40,730 bases of DNA from Bacteroidaceae bacterium (GCA_017621515.1 JAGASY010000132.1:1-40730); one strand, 5' to 3'. Shown: positions 16,807 to 26,989, numbered from the stretch's first letter. A program made the numbers and translations. Notes: generated by a model not told the origin, from the sequence alone.

Positions 16807-19206
16807 ATGGATATAAAAGAGCAGAACTCAGATTTAATAGAAAAGAAACAGGAGAAAGCGAAAAAAAAATGTTACAGACTAATCGGATGCCTATGGTTTT
16901 TCGTTTTTCTCATCATAGCCGGAATGGGACTGGCGGTCTATTCAATTTCACAAGGATGGTGGGGAGAACTCCCTCCTATTTCTGATTTACAAAATCCTAT
17001 AAATAAGTATGCCTCACGAATATATACCTCTGATAATAAAGTTATCGGGACATGGAGCTATGCTTCCGAAAACAGAGTGATGATGAGCTATGATTCTCTT
17101 CCGAAGAATCTTGTAAACGCTCTCATTGCCACAGAAGATGTCAGATTCTATGACCATTCGGGTATAGACATGAAAGCACTTGCACGAGCTATTGTCAAGC
17201 GAGGTATCATGAAACAAAAGTCGGCTGGTGGAGGAAGTACCATCACGCAGCAGCTGGCAAAACAATTGTATTCAGATGTTGCACGTGATGAGAAGAAGAG
17301 AATGATGCAAAAACCTATAGAATGGTATATTGCTGTGCAACTCGAATGCTATTATACAAAAGAGGAAATCATCACCATGTACCTAAACTACTTCGATTTC
17401 CTGAACAATGCAGTGGGAATAAAGAACGCTGCCAACACATATTTTGCCAAACAACCGTCGGAACTGTCGCTTGAAGAATGCGCCACTCTCGTGGGTATGT
17501 GCAAGAACCCGTCGTTGTACAATCCGGTACGATTCAATGAAAGAAGTCGTGAACGCAGAAATGTAGTGTTATCACAGATGCAGAAAGCCGGATACATATC
17601 AACAGAAGAAATGGAAAAGGCACAAGCTACAGCCCTCAGCACAGACAAATTCCACATCACAGACCACAAGGAAGGGCTCGCCCCTTATTTCCGCGAGTAT
17701 CTGAGACGTATCATGATGGCACGCAGACCTGACCGGAGCGACTATGCTTCATGGCAGTCACAGCAATATTATGATGATTCTCTCGCATGGGAAACCAATC
17801 CGTTGTACGGATGGTGTCACAAAAACACCAAAAAGGACGGAACAAACTATAATATATACACTGACGGTCTGAAGATATACACTTCTCTTGACTCACGTAT
17901 GCAGACATACGCAGAAGAAGCCGCATACGAACATGTGGCAGAGTTCTTGCAACCGAAATTCGAAGCTGATAACAAGGGCAAACCAAATGCTCCGTACAGC
18001 GGACTTACGAAAGCACAGGTTGACAAGATTCTGGCACGATATATGCGACAGAGTGAACGCTACAGAGTGATGAAGATTGCAGGACATTCGGAGGAGGAAA
18101 TAGAGAAGGCTTTCAACACGAAAGTAAAAATGACGGTATTCTCATATAAAGGTGATATCGAAACGGAAATGACTCCTCTTGACTCCATCAAATATTACAA
18201 GACGTTTCTCCGTACCGCCTTCATGGCAATGGACCCGAGAAATGGAGATGTAAAAGCATACGTTGGTGGTCTGAACTACAAGCATTTCCAGTACGACAAT
18301 GTAATGGGAGGAGGAAGAAGACAGGTTGGTTCCACAATAAAGCCGTTCCTCTATTCGCTTGCAATGGAGAACGGATTCACTCCATGTGATGTGGCTCCGA
18401 ATGTGGAACATACATACATGGTGGCAGGCAAACCGTGGACTCCACGCAACTCGGGCAGTTCTCATTATGGGGAAATGGTAACACTGAAATGGGGACTTTC
18501 ACAGTCAAACAACTGGATTTCCGCTTATCTGATGTCTCAGCTCAATCCACGACAACTCGTAGCCCTCATGCACGAAATGGGAATAACAAATAAGGAGATT
18601 CATCCTTCGCTAAGCCTGTGCCTCGGCCCGTGCGACATCAGTGTCGGAGAAATGGTCAGTGCATACACAGCATTCGCAAATGCGGGAGTGAGATTTGCGC
18701 CACGGCTTGTCACACGTATAGAGGATGCAGACGGAAATGTCATAGAAAGCTTTACACCACGGATGAACGAAGTGATGAGTCCTGAGTCCGCATACAAAAT
18801 GATAACCATGCTTCGTGGAGTGATTGATTCCGGTACGGGACGCAGAATACGCACAAGATACAATATCACAGCGGATATGGGAGGAAAAACAGGAACCACA
18901 AATTCCAATGCAGACGCATGGTTCATGGGCTTCACCCCTAAACTTGTGGTAGGATGCTGGGTCGGCGGAGAAGACCGTGACATACATTTCAGCTCCATGA
19001 CTTACGGACAAGGTGCAAGTGGTGCACTTCCTGTATATGGAATCTTCATGAACAAGGTTTATTCAGACAAGAAACTGGGTATAGCACAAACAGACTCTTT
19101 CTATATTCCAGATAACTTTGAACTATGCTCCGACGACCTCGACGGTCTGCAAGAAGGCGATAAGGTGCCGGAGACTGAAATGGACATAGACGAGAGTTTT
19201 CAATAA
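16807..19206 (+). CDS. mrcA: penicillin-binding protein 1A (bifunctional transglycosylase/transpeptidase)
   Basis: Class A PBP, 799 residues, polymerising and cross-linking peptidoglycan at the inner membrane. It has a short basic cytoplasmic tail, one transmembrane segment (about 25-48), and a GT51 glycosyltransferase domain with catalytic Glu110 in ATEDVRFYDHSGID and GGSTITQQLAKQLYSD. The transpeptidase domain shows STIK (nucleophile Ser509, Lys512), SxN as Ser567-Asn568-Asn569, and KTG at 694-696 in GGKTGTTNSNADAWFMGF. The C-terminal tail is short and acidic. All catalytic motifs are intact. It is followed by kdsB after 30 nt, giving an envelope-biogenesis cluster. Confidence 0.96.
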   Translation: MDIKEQNSDLIEKKQEKAKKKCYRLIGCLWFFVFLIIAGMGLAVYSISQGWWGELPPISDLQNPINKYASRIYTSDNKVIGTWSYASENRVMMSYDSLPKNLVNALIATEDVRFYDHSGIDMKALARAIVKRGIMKQKSAGGGSTITQQLAKQLYSDVARDEKKRMMQKPIEWYIAVQLECYYTKEEIITMYLNYFDFLNNAVGIKNAANTYFAKQPSELSLEECATLVGMCKNPSLYNPVRFNERSRERRNVVLSQMQKAGYISTEEMEKAQATALSTDKFHITDHKEGLAPYFREYLRRIMMARRPDRSDYASWQSQQYYDDSLAWETNPLYGWCHKNTKKDGTNYNIYTDGLKIYTSLDSRMQTYAEEAAYEHVAEFLQPKFEADNKGKPNAPYSGLTKAQVDKILARYMRQSERYRVMKIAGHSEEEIEKAFNTKVKMTVFSYKGDIETEMTPLDSIKYYKTFLRTAFMAMDPRNGDVKAYVGGLNYKHFQYDNVMGGGRRQVGSTIKPFLYSLAMENGFTPCDVAPNVEHTYMVAGKPWTPRNSGSSHYGEMVTLKWGLSQSNNWISAYLMSQLNPRQLVALMHEMGITNKEIHPSLSLCLGPCDISVGEMVSAYTAFANAGVRFAPRLVTRIEDADGNVIESFTPRMNEVMSPESAYKMITMLRGVIDSGTGRRIRTRYNITADMGGKTGTTNSNADAWFMGFTPKLVVGCWVGGEDRDIHFSSMTYGQGASGALPVYGIFMNKVYSDKKLGIAQTDSFYIPDNFELCSDDLDGLQEGDKVPETEMDIDESFQ

Positions 19207-19236
19207 TATATTAAGTAAAAAAATTACTATATAGAT

Positions 19237-19992
19237 ATGAAATTCATAGGAATCATCCCTGCACGATATGCCTCAACACGCTTCCCGGGAAAACCATTGG
19301 CAAAGCTTGGAGGAATTACTGTCATTGAGAGAGTGTATAGACAAGTGGAAAACATCTTGGACGAAGTAGTCGTAGCAACCGATGACGAGCGCATAGAAAA
19401 TGAGGTGAAATCATTCGGCGGAAAAGTTGTGATGACAAGCCCATCCCATCGGAGCGGAACAGACCGTTGTTATGAAGCATTGCAGAAAATAGGAGAAGAG
19501 AAATTTAATGTGGTTGTAAATATTCAAGGTGACGAGCCTTTTATCCAACCCCAGCAATTAAAGTCCATTATCGAATGTTTTAACGACGAGTCTATAGATA
19601 TAGCCACGCTTGTAAAGCCATTTACCGCTGACGACGGAATATGCGCCCTTGAAAATGCCAACTCACCCAAAGTGGTTGTAAACAAGAATATGGAAGCCAT
19701 GTACTTCAGTCGTTCCATTATCCCCTATATGCGCGGCAAAGACAAGAATGAATGGCTCAAAGGACATACATATTATAAACATATAGGACTTTATGCTTAC
19801 CGGAGTAATGTTCTGAAAGAGATTACTTCTTTATGCCAGTCGCCTCTTGAAATTGCAGAATCTCTGGAACAATTAAGATGGTTGGAGAATGGATATAAGA
19901 TTAAAGTAGGTATCAGCCATACAGAAACAATAGGTATTGATACCCCGGAAGATTTACAACACGCAGAAGAATTTTTGAGAAGACAAAAATGA
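19237..19992 (+). CDS. kdsB: 3-deoxy-manno-octulosonate cytidylyltransferase (CMP-KDO synthetase)
   Basis: Activates KDO with CTP to CMP-KDO for lipopolysaccharide core synthesis. The 251-residue protein has the nucleotide-binding IPARYASTRFPGKPLAKLGG at the N-terminus, VVATDDERI, SGTDRCYEA, and VVNIQGDEPFIQP with the metal-binding Asp. Near the end, GISHTETIGIDTPEDL is diagnostic. Its stop codon overlaps the start of the following M16 gene by 4 nt (ATGA), so the two are probably translationally coupled. Confidence 0.96.
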   Translation: MKFIGIIPARYASTRFPGKPLAKLGGITVIERVYRQVENILDEVVVATDDERIENEVKSFGGKVVMTSPSHRSGTDRCYEALQKIGEEKFNVVVNIQGDEPFIQPQQLKSIIECFNDESIDIATLVKPFTADDGICALENANSPKVVVNKNMEAMYFSRSIIPYMRGKDKNEWLKGHTYYKHIGLYAYRSNVLKEITSLCQSPLEIAESLEQLRWLENGYKIKVGISHTETIGIDTPEDLQHAEEFLRRQK

Positions 19993-21275
19993 ACAGAAAT
20001 ATACAGCCGGAAATCAAACCGATAGAACGACTTACAATATGTAATCCGGAAAGTATGACAATGGCAAACGGTATCGAACTGAAATACATCAAAACAAACG
20101 ACACCGAAATGGTCAAGATGGATTTCATGTTCAAGGGCGGACAATGGACACAAGAAGTTCCATTGCAGTCTTATTACGCATTCAAGCAGCTAAAAGAAGG
20201 CACACGTTCTTTCAACGGTGAAGACATAGCGGAAAGACTGGACTATTACGGCGCCACAATAGAAACGTATTCCAACATGTCATATTCTGTGGTTTCCCTA
20301 CTTTGTCTAAGAAAGTATCTTGAACACATAATCCCCATACTACAGTCTATTCTATGGGAACCGACATACAACCAAGATAAACTTTCCATCGCTTTGACAC
20401 AAGGAAAAGCAGCGTATGCAGCAAGTATGCAAAGTGTAGGGACACGATGCAAACAACTGTTCTATAAAAGTCTGTATGGAGAGGGGCATCCGATGGCACA
20501 ATACCCTTCGCTTCAAGATTACGATACACTTACTCCAGAAACACTACGACGTTTCAGAGACAAAAACATCAGTTCCGATAACTGTAAGATATTCTTGACA
20601 GGAATGTATGACGACAATATAATAAAGATTGTCACTGACGCTTTTGGAGAAAAACATTGGGGAGGAAACGGAGGAAAATTCACCGGATACCATTCTTTTA
20701 CTGTCGCCCAACCAAAGCAGAGCCGTTTCTCTGTCCAGATGGACAACATGACCGTACAGTCAGCCATAAAAGTCGGACGCTTATTTCCGGAACGTAACCA
20801 TAAAGATTTCACCACACTTAACATAATGAGTACAATTCTCGGTGGATATTTCGGAAGCAGACTAATGTCAAATATCCGCGAAACAAAAGGTTATACATAC
20901 GACATAAGTTCAGCCATATACCAATCTCCCCAAAACACCACATTCGTAATATCCACAGAGACTCCCAATGAATATACGGAATGCGTTATTGAGGAGATAC
21001 ACAAAGAAATGCTCAGACTATGCAAAGAGCCTGTATCTGACGAAGAATTAGCCAATGTAAAAAATTATCTTTCGGGACATATATGCCGCAATTGCGAAAC
21101 CGGCTTCAATACGTCTGCCATGCTCATGCGTTTGGATGTAACCGCCAGAACGACCGATGATGTAGTCAGAGATTTTGAAACAATGAAACAGATCACACCA
21201 GAAGATATCATGAGATGCGCTTCATCATATTTAAGCCGCGAATCAATGACAGAGTGCATCGCCGGATACTTTTAA
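19989..21275 (+). CDS. M16 family peptidase homologue lacking the HxxEH metal site
   Basis: 428 residues with the two-halves fold of the M16B (processing-peptidase-like) family. Where the catalytic HxxEH should be, the protein reads YYAFKQLKEGTRSFNGEDIA, so the zinc ligands are missing. The C-terminal half carries the non-catalytic-subunit signature SNIRETKGYTYDISSAIY with conserved Arg and Tyr. It should be the non-catalytic partner of a heterodimeric M16 protease, or a chaperone-like relic. There is no signal peptide. The HxxEH partner is not in this window. It overlaps kdsB by 4 nt. Confidence 0.88.
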   Translation: MNRNIQPEIKPIERLTICNPESMTMANGIELKYIKTNDTEMVKMDFMFKGGQWTQEVPLQSYYAFKQLKEGTRSFNGEDIAERLDYYGATIETYSNMSYSVVSLLCLRKYLEHIIPILQSILWEPTYNQDKLSIALTQGKAAYAASMQSVGTRCKQLFYKSLYGEGHPMAQYPSLQDYDTLTPETLRRFRDKNISSDNCKIFLTGMYDDNIIKIVTDAFGEKHWGGNGGKFTGYHSFTVAQPKQSRFSVQMDNMTVQSAIKVGRLFPERNHKDFTTLNIMSTILGGYFGSRLMSNIRETKGYTYDISSAIYQSPQNTTFVISTETPNEYTECVIEEIHKEMLRLCKEPVSDEELANVKNYLSGHICRNCETGFNTSAMLMRLDVTARTTDDVVRDFETMKQITPEDIMRCASSYLSRESMTECIAGYF

Positions 21276-21414
21276 AATATAGTCGGCAGAGACACTCAAA
21301 TAAGAAATAGACGTGTTTACGGCATTTCTCACGGACTTCCTCTTCACTCTTTCTTTTTTTAGTGCTACAACCAACTTTTATCCGCAATAATTTTATCAGT
21401 TATCTTTTTTATTG

Positions 21415-21422
21415 TACCTTTA
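21415..21422 (+). promoter_or_regulatory. probable -7 box of the gyrA promoter
   Basis: TACCTTTA fits TAnnTTTG at seven of eight positions, 36 nt before the gyrA start. No clear -33 box is seen; a T-rich run (TTTT at 21391-21394) sits at about the right distance. Confidence 0.4.
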
Positions 21423-21458
21423 CATGGTTTAAGGAAATAATAAATTAAAAGAAAGTAG

Positions 21459-24197
21459 ATGACAGATCAGGACAGAATTATCAAAGTTGACATCAACGAA
21501 ACGATGAAGTCTTCATACATCGACTATTCTATGTCGGTGATTGTGGCTCGTGCGCTTCCTGATGTTCGCGACGGATTCAAGCCAGTTCACCGCCGTATTC
21601 TTTACGGAATGATGGAACTCGGCATCACTCAGGATAAACCAACAAAGAAATGTGCAAGAATTGTCGGTGAGGTACTTGGTAAATATCACCCTCACGGAGA
21701 TTCTTCTGTATATGGAGCACTTGTACGTCTGGCACAGCCGTGGGCTATGCGCTATACCCTTGTTGACGGACAAGGAAACTTCGGTTCTGTAGATGGTGAC
21801 GGTGCAGCAGCCATGCGTTATACGGAAGCTCGCCTCACCAAGCTTGGTGAAGCCATGATGGAAGACTTGTATAAAGAAACTGTTGACTTCCAGAACAACT
21901 TTGACGATTCATTGCAAGAACCAAAAGTTTTGCCAACCAGAATACCGAATCTGCTGGTCAACGGTGCAAGCGGAATTGCAGTCGGTATGGCAACCAATAT
22001 ACCAACGCACAACCTTGGAGAAGTCATTGACGGATGTGTCGCATATATAGACAATCCGGAAATATCATCCCTTGAGCTTATGCAATACATCAAAGCTCCG
22101 GATTTCCCGACAGGGGGTATAATATGTGGTATAGACGGTGTACGCGAAGCATACGAGACTGGTCGTGGACGTATTGTAATACGTTCAAAAACAGAAATAG
22201 AAACAGACGAAAATCACGACAAAATAATTGTAAATGAGATTCCATACAATGTAAACAAGGCCGAACTTATAAAGAAGATTGCAGATCTTGTAAACGAAAA
22301 AAGAATAGAAGGAATCTCAAATGTCAATGATGAGAGTGACCGCGAAGGTATGCGTATTGTCATTGATTTGAAGCGCGATGCCAATGCCAATGTCATATTG
22401 AATAAGCTATACAAGATGACAGAGTTGCAATCAAGCTTCAGCGTCAACTGTATCGCTCTTGTCGGAGCATCAGCAAAAAGTTCAGGAAGACCTAAGCTGT
22501 TGACTTTGCGCGATTGCATCAGCAACTTTATAGCTCACAGACATGATGTGGTCATTCGCCGTACACAATATGACAAGCGCAAAGCAGAAGAGCGTGCACA
22601 TATTCTCAACGGACTTATAATTGCATGTGACAACATCGATGAAGTGGTACACATTATACGTGCAGCCAAATCTCCACAGGAGGCAATAGCCAACTTGATG
22701 AGCAGATTCAATCTGGATGATATTCAGGCAAAAGCAATTGTGGAAATGCGTCTGCGTCAGCTTACAGGTTTGGAGCAGGACAAGCTTCATGCAGAATATG
22801 ACGAGCTGTTGAAATTGATAGACTATCTCAATAATATCCTCAATGATCCAGAGCTTTGTAAGAAAGTGATGAAAGATGAGCTTATAGAGGTTAAGGAAAA
22901 ATGGGGTGACGTCCGCCGTACAGAGATAGACTATGCAGCAAGTGAGAACTTCAACCCTGAAGACTTCTATCCAAATCTGCCTGTAGTAATTACAGTTTCA
23001 CACCTCGGTTACATAAAACGTACCCCTCTTACAGAGTTCCGTACTCAAGCACGTGGCGGTGTAGGCTCCAAAGGAAGTAACACACGCGACAAGGATTTCA
23101 TTGAACACATCTATCCGGCAAACACTCACAACACAATGATGTTCTTTACTCAAAAAGGACGCTGTTTCTGGATGAAGGTTTATGAAATACCGGAAGGAAA
23201 CAAAACTTATAAAGGACGCGCAGTGCAGAATCTGCTGAATATTGATAACGACGATAATGTAACAGCATTTATCTGCATTGAGAATATCAATGATCAGGAA
23301 TGGATAAAGAATCATAATCTGATTTTCTGTACCAAGAACGGAACAGTAAAGAAATCTCGGTTCGAATTATATTCACATCCGCGTTCAAACGGACTCAATG
23401 CTATTAATATTGTAGAAGGAGACAAAGTAATAGAAGTATGTCTGACCTCAGGCAACGACGACATAATCATAGCCAATCGCAATGGACGCGCAATCAGATT
23501 TAATGAGAACGCAGTTCGTCTTATGGGACGTACAGCTACAGGTGTACGTGCACTCCGTCTTGACAACGATGGCGAAGATGAGGTAATAGGCATGATTTGC
23601 ATGGCTTGTAATCCACCTTTGACACCGGAACAAATAGCAGCAACAGAAAGCGAGGATGAATCAGCAGAGTTCGCAGAAGATACTATCTGTGACACAGAGG
23701 AAACAGAAACTTGGGACGATTCTGTGACAGAAAATGCAGAAACTTCTTCAGAAGAATACCCGGAAACTGTAATGGTTGTTTCAGAAAAAGGCTTTGGTAA
23801 ACGGTCATACCTCAGTGAATACAGGATTACTCACAGAGGCGGAAAAGGTGTCAAGACATTGAACATCACGGAAAAGACCGGCAAACTTATTGCATTGAAG
23901 GCTGTTACTGATGATGACGACTTAATGATTATCAACAAGAGTGGTATCACGATTCGTCTTGCACTAAACAATATCCGCGTTCAAGGACGTAATACTCAGG
24001 GAGTGTCGCTCATCAACCTTAAGAAACGTAACGATATTATCAGCAGTGTATGTAAAGTAGAGCATGTTGATGAAGAAGAATTAGAAGAAACAGAGAACAT
24101 CCTTGAGAACACAGACGAGACAGAAAACATAAACAATCCGTCTGAAAGCTCAAACAATCCGGAAGATTCTTCAACATCACCGGCAAGCGAAATTTGA
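21459..24197 (+). CDS. gyrA: DNA gyrase subunit A
   Basis: The breakage-reunion subunit of gyrase, which introduces negative supercoils with GyrB. Of 912 residues, the N-terminal topoisomerase domain (1-515) contains catalytic Tyr121 (AAMRYTEARL). The quinolone-pocket residues are Ser82-Ser83 (HPHGDSSVYG) with Gly86 where E. coli has Asp87. The GyrA box is TQARGGVGSKG (529-539), identifying gyrase rather than topoisomerase IV, followed by a beta-pinwheel. Two acidic inserts are unusual: one within the pinwheel at about 715-765 (many E/D/T/S) and a long acidic C-terminal tail from about 870. They make the protein longer than most GyrA. A TPR gene follows after 47 nt. Confidence 0.97.
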   Translation: MTDQDRIIKVDINETMKSSYIDYSMSVIVARALPDVRDGFKPVHRRILYGMMELGITQDKPTKKCARIVGEVLGKYHPHGDSSVYGALVRLAQPWAMRYTLVDGQGNFGSVDGDGAAAMRYTEARLTKLGEAMMEDLYKETVDFQNNFDDSLQEPKVLPTRIPNLLVNGASGIAVGMATNIPTHNLGEVIDGCVAYIDNPEISSLELMQYIKAPDFPTGGIICGIDGVREAYETGRGRIVIRSKTEIETDENHDKIIVNEIPYNVNKAELIKKIADLVNEKRIEGISNVNDESDREGMRIVIDLKRDANANVILNKLYKMTELQSSFSVNCIALVGASAKSSGRPKLLTLRDCISNFIAHRHDVVIRRTQYDKRKAEERAHILNGLIIACDNIDEVVHIIRAAKSPQEAIANLMSRFNLDDIQAKAIVEMRLRQLTGLEQDKLHAEYDELLKLIDYLNNILNDPELCKKVMKDELIEVKEKWGDVRRTEIDYAASENFNPEDFYPNLPVVITVSHLGYIKRTPLTEFRTQARGGVGSKGSNTRDKDFIEHIYPANTHNTMMFFTQKGRCFWMKVYEIPEGNKTYKGRAVQNLLNIDNDDNVTAFICIENINDQEWIKNHNLIFCTKNGTVKKSRFELYSHPRSNGLNAINIVEGDKVIEVCLTSGNDDIIIANRNGRAIRFNENAVRLMGRTATGVRALRLDNDGEDEVIGMICMACNPPLTPEQIAATESEDESAEFAEDTICDTEETETWDDSVTENAETSSEEYPETVMVVSEKGFGKRSYLSEYRITHRGGKGVKTLNITEKTGKLIALKAVTDDDDLMIINKSGITIRLALNNIRVQGRNTQGVSLINLKKRNDIISSVCKVEHVDEEELEETENILENTDETENINNPSESSNNPEDSSTSPASEI

Positions 24198-24244
24198 CGG
24201 ATGATAAAAAATTTATGATATAACAACTATAAAAGTCAAATCGT

Positions 24245-25456
24245 ATGAAAAAGTTATTATTCACTTGCGCAACTTTGATGGCATCATCTGCCATGTTTGC
24301 ACAAAAGGCAAATGTGAACAAAGCAATGTCTGCAATCACTGCGGCAACAGCTAATCCTAAGGAAATCAACTACGAGAAAGTAGCTGAAGCATGGGAACTT
24401 ATACAGCCAGCAATGACAGATCCAGTATCTTCAGTAATGCCAGACACATGGTATATAGCAGGTCGTGTCAAATGTCTCTATATGAACAAGATGCTCAACG
24501 ACCGCGCTGCAGGCATAGAAATGAACATGGGGGATTTCTTCGACAATCAATATGATATCGTCACATATTTCTCAAAATGTGATGAACTCGAACATACTCC
24601 AAATGCAAAAGGCAAAATGCCAAAAGAGAAATATCGTACAATGAACCAAACATTGGCAACAGGTCCGCGCCAGAACCTTCTAATAGCAGCAAGTAACCTT
24701 GTCAATACCGATTCTAAAAAATGTATCAAGTTCTTGGACTTGTATTTCGAGTCATTCAGCGATTCACTCTTCAACGGCATAGACCTCACAGCCAAAGATA
24801 CGATGCGTAGTGATGCAAAGTATATATACGCAACAGCCCTCAAGACAGAGGCTAAAAGTTCAGCAGACACGACCAAGGTGATGAAGGCTTACGAAGAGGC
24901 ATTGTCTTCTGCATCTTATGCAAAGAATGCCTGCTTCGAGTTAATGCAAATCTACAAGAACAAAGGACAAATGGACATGTGGGAGAAGTATTGCCACATG
25001 GGTGTAGAAAAATTCCCAGAAGAGTCCATGTTCCCAAAAGTCCTTATTGTTGAATACATGAACGACAAGAAATGGGCGGAAGCAAGTAGCCTATGCGACG
25101 GTCTCATCCAGAATCATCCTGAAGACGAATGGGCATATTACAATAAAGCCCTCATTGAATATAATCAGGAAAAGTTTGAAGCCGCTCTTGAAGCATTCCT
25201 TAAGACTACTAAAATAAAAGACGACTACTCTGATGCTTGGAATGCAGCAGGAAAAGCAGCATGGAAGTTAGCACAGGACAATGCCACAGACAAAGAACTA
25301 TCAAAGAAGTATTATGCAACAGCAATAGAATGCTTTGAGAAAGTTCGCGAACTGGAACCAGACAAACCAGACTTGTGGGGTTATTCACTTTACGCTTGCT
25401 ACAATAATTCTGGAAATCTCGAAAAATCGAAGGAATTTAAGCAGTATGTCAAGTAA
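24245..25456 (+). CDS. exported tetratricopeptide-repeat protein
   Basis: 403 residues with a signal peptide MKKLLFTCATLMASSAMFAQ cleaved after Ala-Gln. The mature protein is all-helical with TPR-like units, clearest at about 275-400 (WAEASSLCDGLIQNHPEDEW, AYYNKALIEYNQEKFEAALE, CFEKVRELEPDKPDLWGYSL). Similar TPR proteins follow gyrA in other Bacteroidales as I recall. It probably acts as a periplasmic protein-interaction scaffold; no enzyme domain is visible. It ends in a strong terminator at 25487-25528. It resembles the next gene in layout, so the two may be old paralogues. Confidence 0.85.
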   Translation: MKKLLFTCATLMASSAMFAQKANVNKAMSAITAATANPKEINYEKVAEAWELIQPAMTDPVSSVMPDTWYIAGRVKCLYMNKMLNDRAAGIEMNMGDFFDNQYDIVTYFSKCDELEHTPNAKGKMPKEKYRTMNQTLATGPRQNLLIAASNLVNTDSKKCIKFLDLYFESFSDSLFNGIDLTAKDTMRSDAKYIYATALKTEAKSSADTTKVMKAYEEALSSASYAKNACFELMQIYKNKGQMDMWEKYCHMGVEKFPEESMFPKVLIVEYMNDKKWAEASSLCDGLIQNHPEDEWAYYNKALIEYNQEKFEAALEAFLKTTKIKDDYSDAWNAAGKAAWKLAQDNATDKELSKKYYATAIECFEKVRELEPDKPDLWGYSLYACYNNSGNLEKSKEFKQYVK

Positions 25457-25486
25457 ACATATCTAAAGCGAAATAAATAAGCTACA

Positions 25487-25528
25487 AAAAGACCGTTTTG
25501 TTGGAAGAAAACAACAAAACGGTCTTTT
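25487..25528 (+). terminator. intrinsic terminator after the first TPR gene
   Basis: AAAGACCGTTTTGTTG at 25488-25503 pairs perfectly with CAACAAAACGGTCTTT at 25512-25527 across an 8-nt loop, followed by TTCTTGTTTC. This is a textbook Rho-independent terminator ending the gyrA-TPR unit. Confidence 0.9.
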
Positions 25529-25617
25529 CTTGTTTCAATAATAATATCTAACTTTGCATGAACTTATCATATATAGTATATATTCGTGTAATCATAAAAA
25601 CAGACAATTATATAATT

Positions 25618-26871
25618 ATGCAAAGCAGAGTATTAATTTGGGCAATCATGATTTCTCTCTTCTCGTCTGTCAACGCACAAGAAGTCACTGAATACAAGCG
25701 CAAAGCTGTCATGAAAGAAATCAATTCAAACATAAAATCAGAAAACTATCAGAAGGCTGACGAGCTTGTAAGAAATGCCATAAACAAATATGACGAAGCT
25801 AAAACGGATGCAGAGTACTATAATCTGGAAGTGAACATACAATATCAACTTACTCTTTCCGAAAACAGAAAAATGTATCTAAAGTCAAATCCGGACACAA
25901 CAAAATATTTCGGGCACATTCTCAATATGTACCGATACGGAATACAGTGTGATAGCTTGGATGCACAACCGAATGAAAAAGGAGAGATAAAATTTTCATA
26001 CAGAGATAACATTTCCTCCAAGATGAAAGCTCTCAGAAATAATCTGTGCAGCGCAGGCAAATACCATTATAAGAAAAAAAACTACAAAGAAGCATACGAG
26101 TTTCTTGACATGTATATGAGTACAACCAACTCCCCTCTTGTCAAAGAATCCAAAGGCAACCAGAATGCCCAAGCATCCAACAGCGACAGTGTTAAGCTAT
26201 CTCAACTTGCAGTCCTTTCAGCATACGCATCCAAGAATTTCGACAAAGCCATCAAATATATATCCATAGCTCTCCTCGATTCAGGAATGCGCGCGCACAT
26301 CTATGAAGTTGGAAGCATAGCATATAGCGAACTTGGAGACACCATCCACATGCTCGACATGCAAAATAAAGGTTTTCTATCTTACCCAACAAAAGAATAT
26401 TTCTATACCTCTCTTCTCAAATATTATAATGACAATTCCCAATATGAGAAAGCCATAGATATAGCCAGAAGAACAGTAAAGTATAATCCGGAAAACCGTA
26501 AGTGCTGGTATATAAAAGGAAAGGTTGAGCGCTGTATGAACATGCAAGACTCCGCCATAGCCTCTTTCAGTCGCGCCATCGAGCTACAACCGGATGATGC
26601 GGAAACATATTCAAGTATAGGCAATATATATATGGAGCAAGCAAACAGCAAATACAAGAATCTTAACATCCCCATAAGCAACCCACATTATGCAGAGGCA
26701 AAAAAAGAAATAAACGCTCTCTATAGCAAAGCAAAAGACTATTATGAGAATGCCAGAAAATATGATGAAAAGAATACAGAACTTTGGCTTCCATACTTAC
26801 GGGAAATATATTACAAATTAAATAAAGGTAAAGAACTCAAGGCACTGGAATCGTATGATTCCTCCAAATAA
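25618..26871 (+). CDS. exported tetratricopeptide-repeat protein
   Basis: 417 residues from the ATG at 25618, which gives a proper signal peptide MQSRVLIWAIMISLFSSVNA; the ATG at 25558 would place 20 unrelated residues before it. The mature part is helical with TPR units, clearest at about 290-350 (KAIDIARRTVKYNPENRKCW, SAIASFSRAIELQPDDAETY). A terminator at 26881-26925 follows. The previous gene ends in its own terminator, so this one is transcribed separately. Function is unknown beyond a likely protein-binding scaffold in the periplasm. Confidence 0.82.
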   Translation: MQSRVLIWAIMISLFSSVNAQEVTEYKRKAVMKEINSNIKSENYQKADELVRNAINKYDEAKTDAEYYNLEVNIQYQLTLSENRKMYLKSNPDTTKYFGHILNMYRYGIQCDSLDAQPNEKGEIKFSYRDNISSKMKALRNNLCSAGKYHYKKKNYKEAYEFLDMYMSTTNSPLVKESKGNQNAQASNSDSVKLSQLAVLSAYASKNFDKAIKYISIALLDSGMRAHIYEVGSIAYSELGDTIHMLDMQNKGFLSYPTKEYFYTSLLKYYNDNSQYEKAIDIARRTVKYNPENRKCWYIKGKVERCMNMQDSAIASFSRAIELQPDDAETYSSIGNIYMEQANSKYKNLNIPISNPHYAEAKKEINALYSKAKDYYENARKYDEKNTELWLPYLREIYYKLNKGKELKALESYDSSK

Positions 26872-26880
26872 AATATAATA

Positions 26881-26925
26881 AAAAAGGACAGCCGACCAAT
26901 CCAACAAGTCAGCTGTCCTTTTTTA
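26881..26925. terminator. bidirectional terminator between the TPR gene and panD
   Basis: AAAAAGGACAGC at 26881-26892 pairs with GCTGTCCTTTTT at 26912-26923, with a further GAC/GTC after one mismatch. A-tracts on one side and T-tracts on the other let it serve both converging transcription units. Confidence 0.85.
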
Positions 26926-26989
26926 TTTTGCAATCAGAAAACCTTCTGCAAATTTCAAATCCTATTTTCCCCTTTACCAATTCCTCAAA

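Noticed and set aside
21699..21719. Gly86 in GyrA as a quinolone-resistance mutation
   Set aside because: The E. coli Asp87 position naturally varies in Bacteroidetes, and Ser82 is present; nothing indicates a recent mutation.
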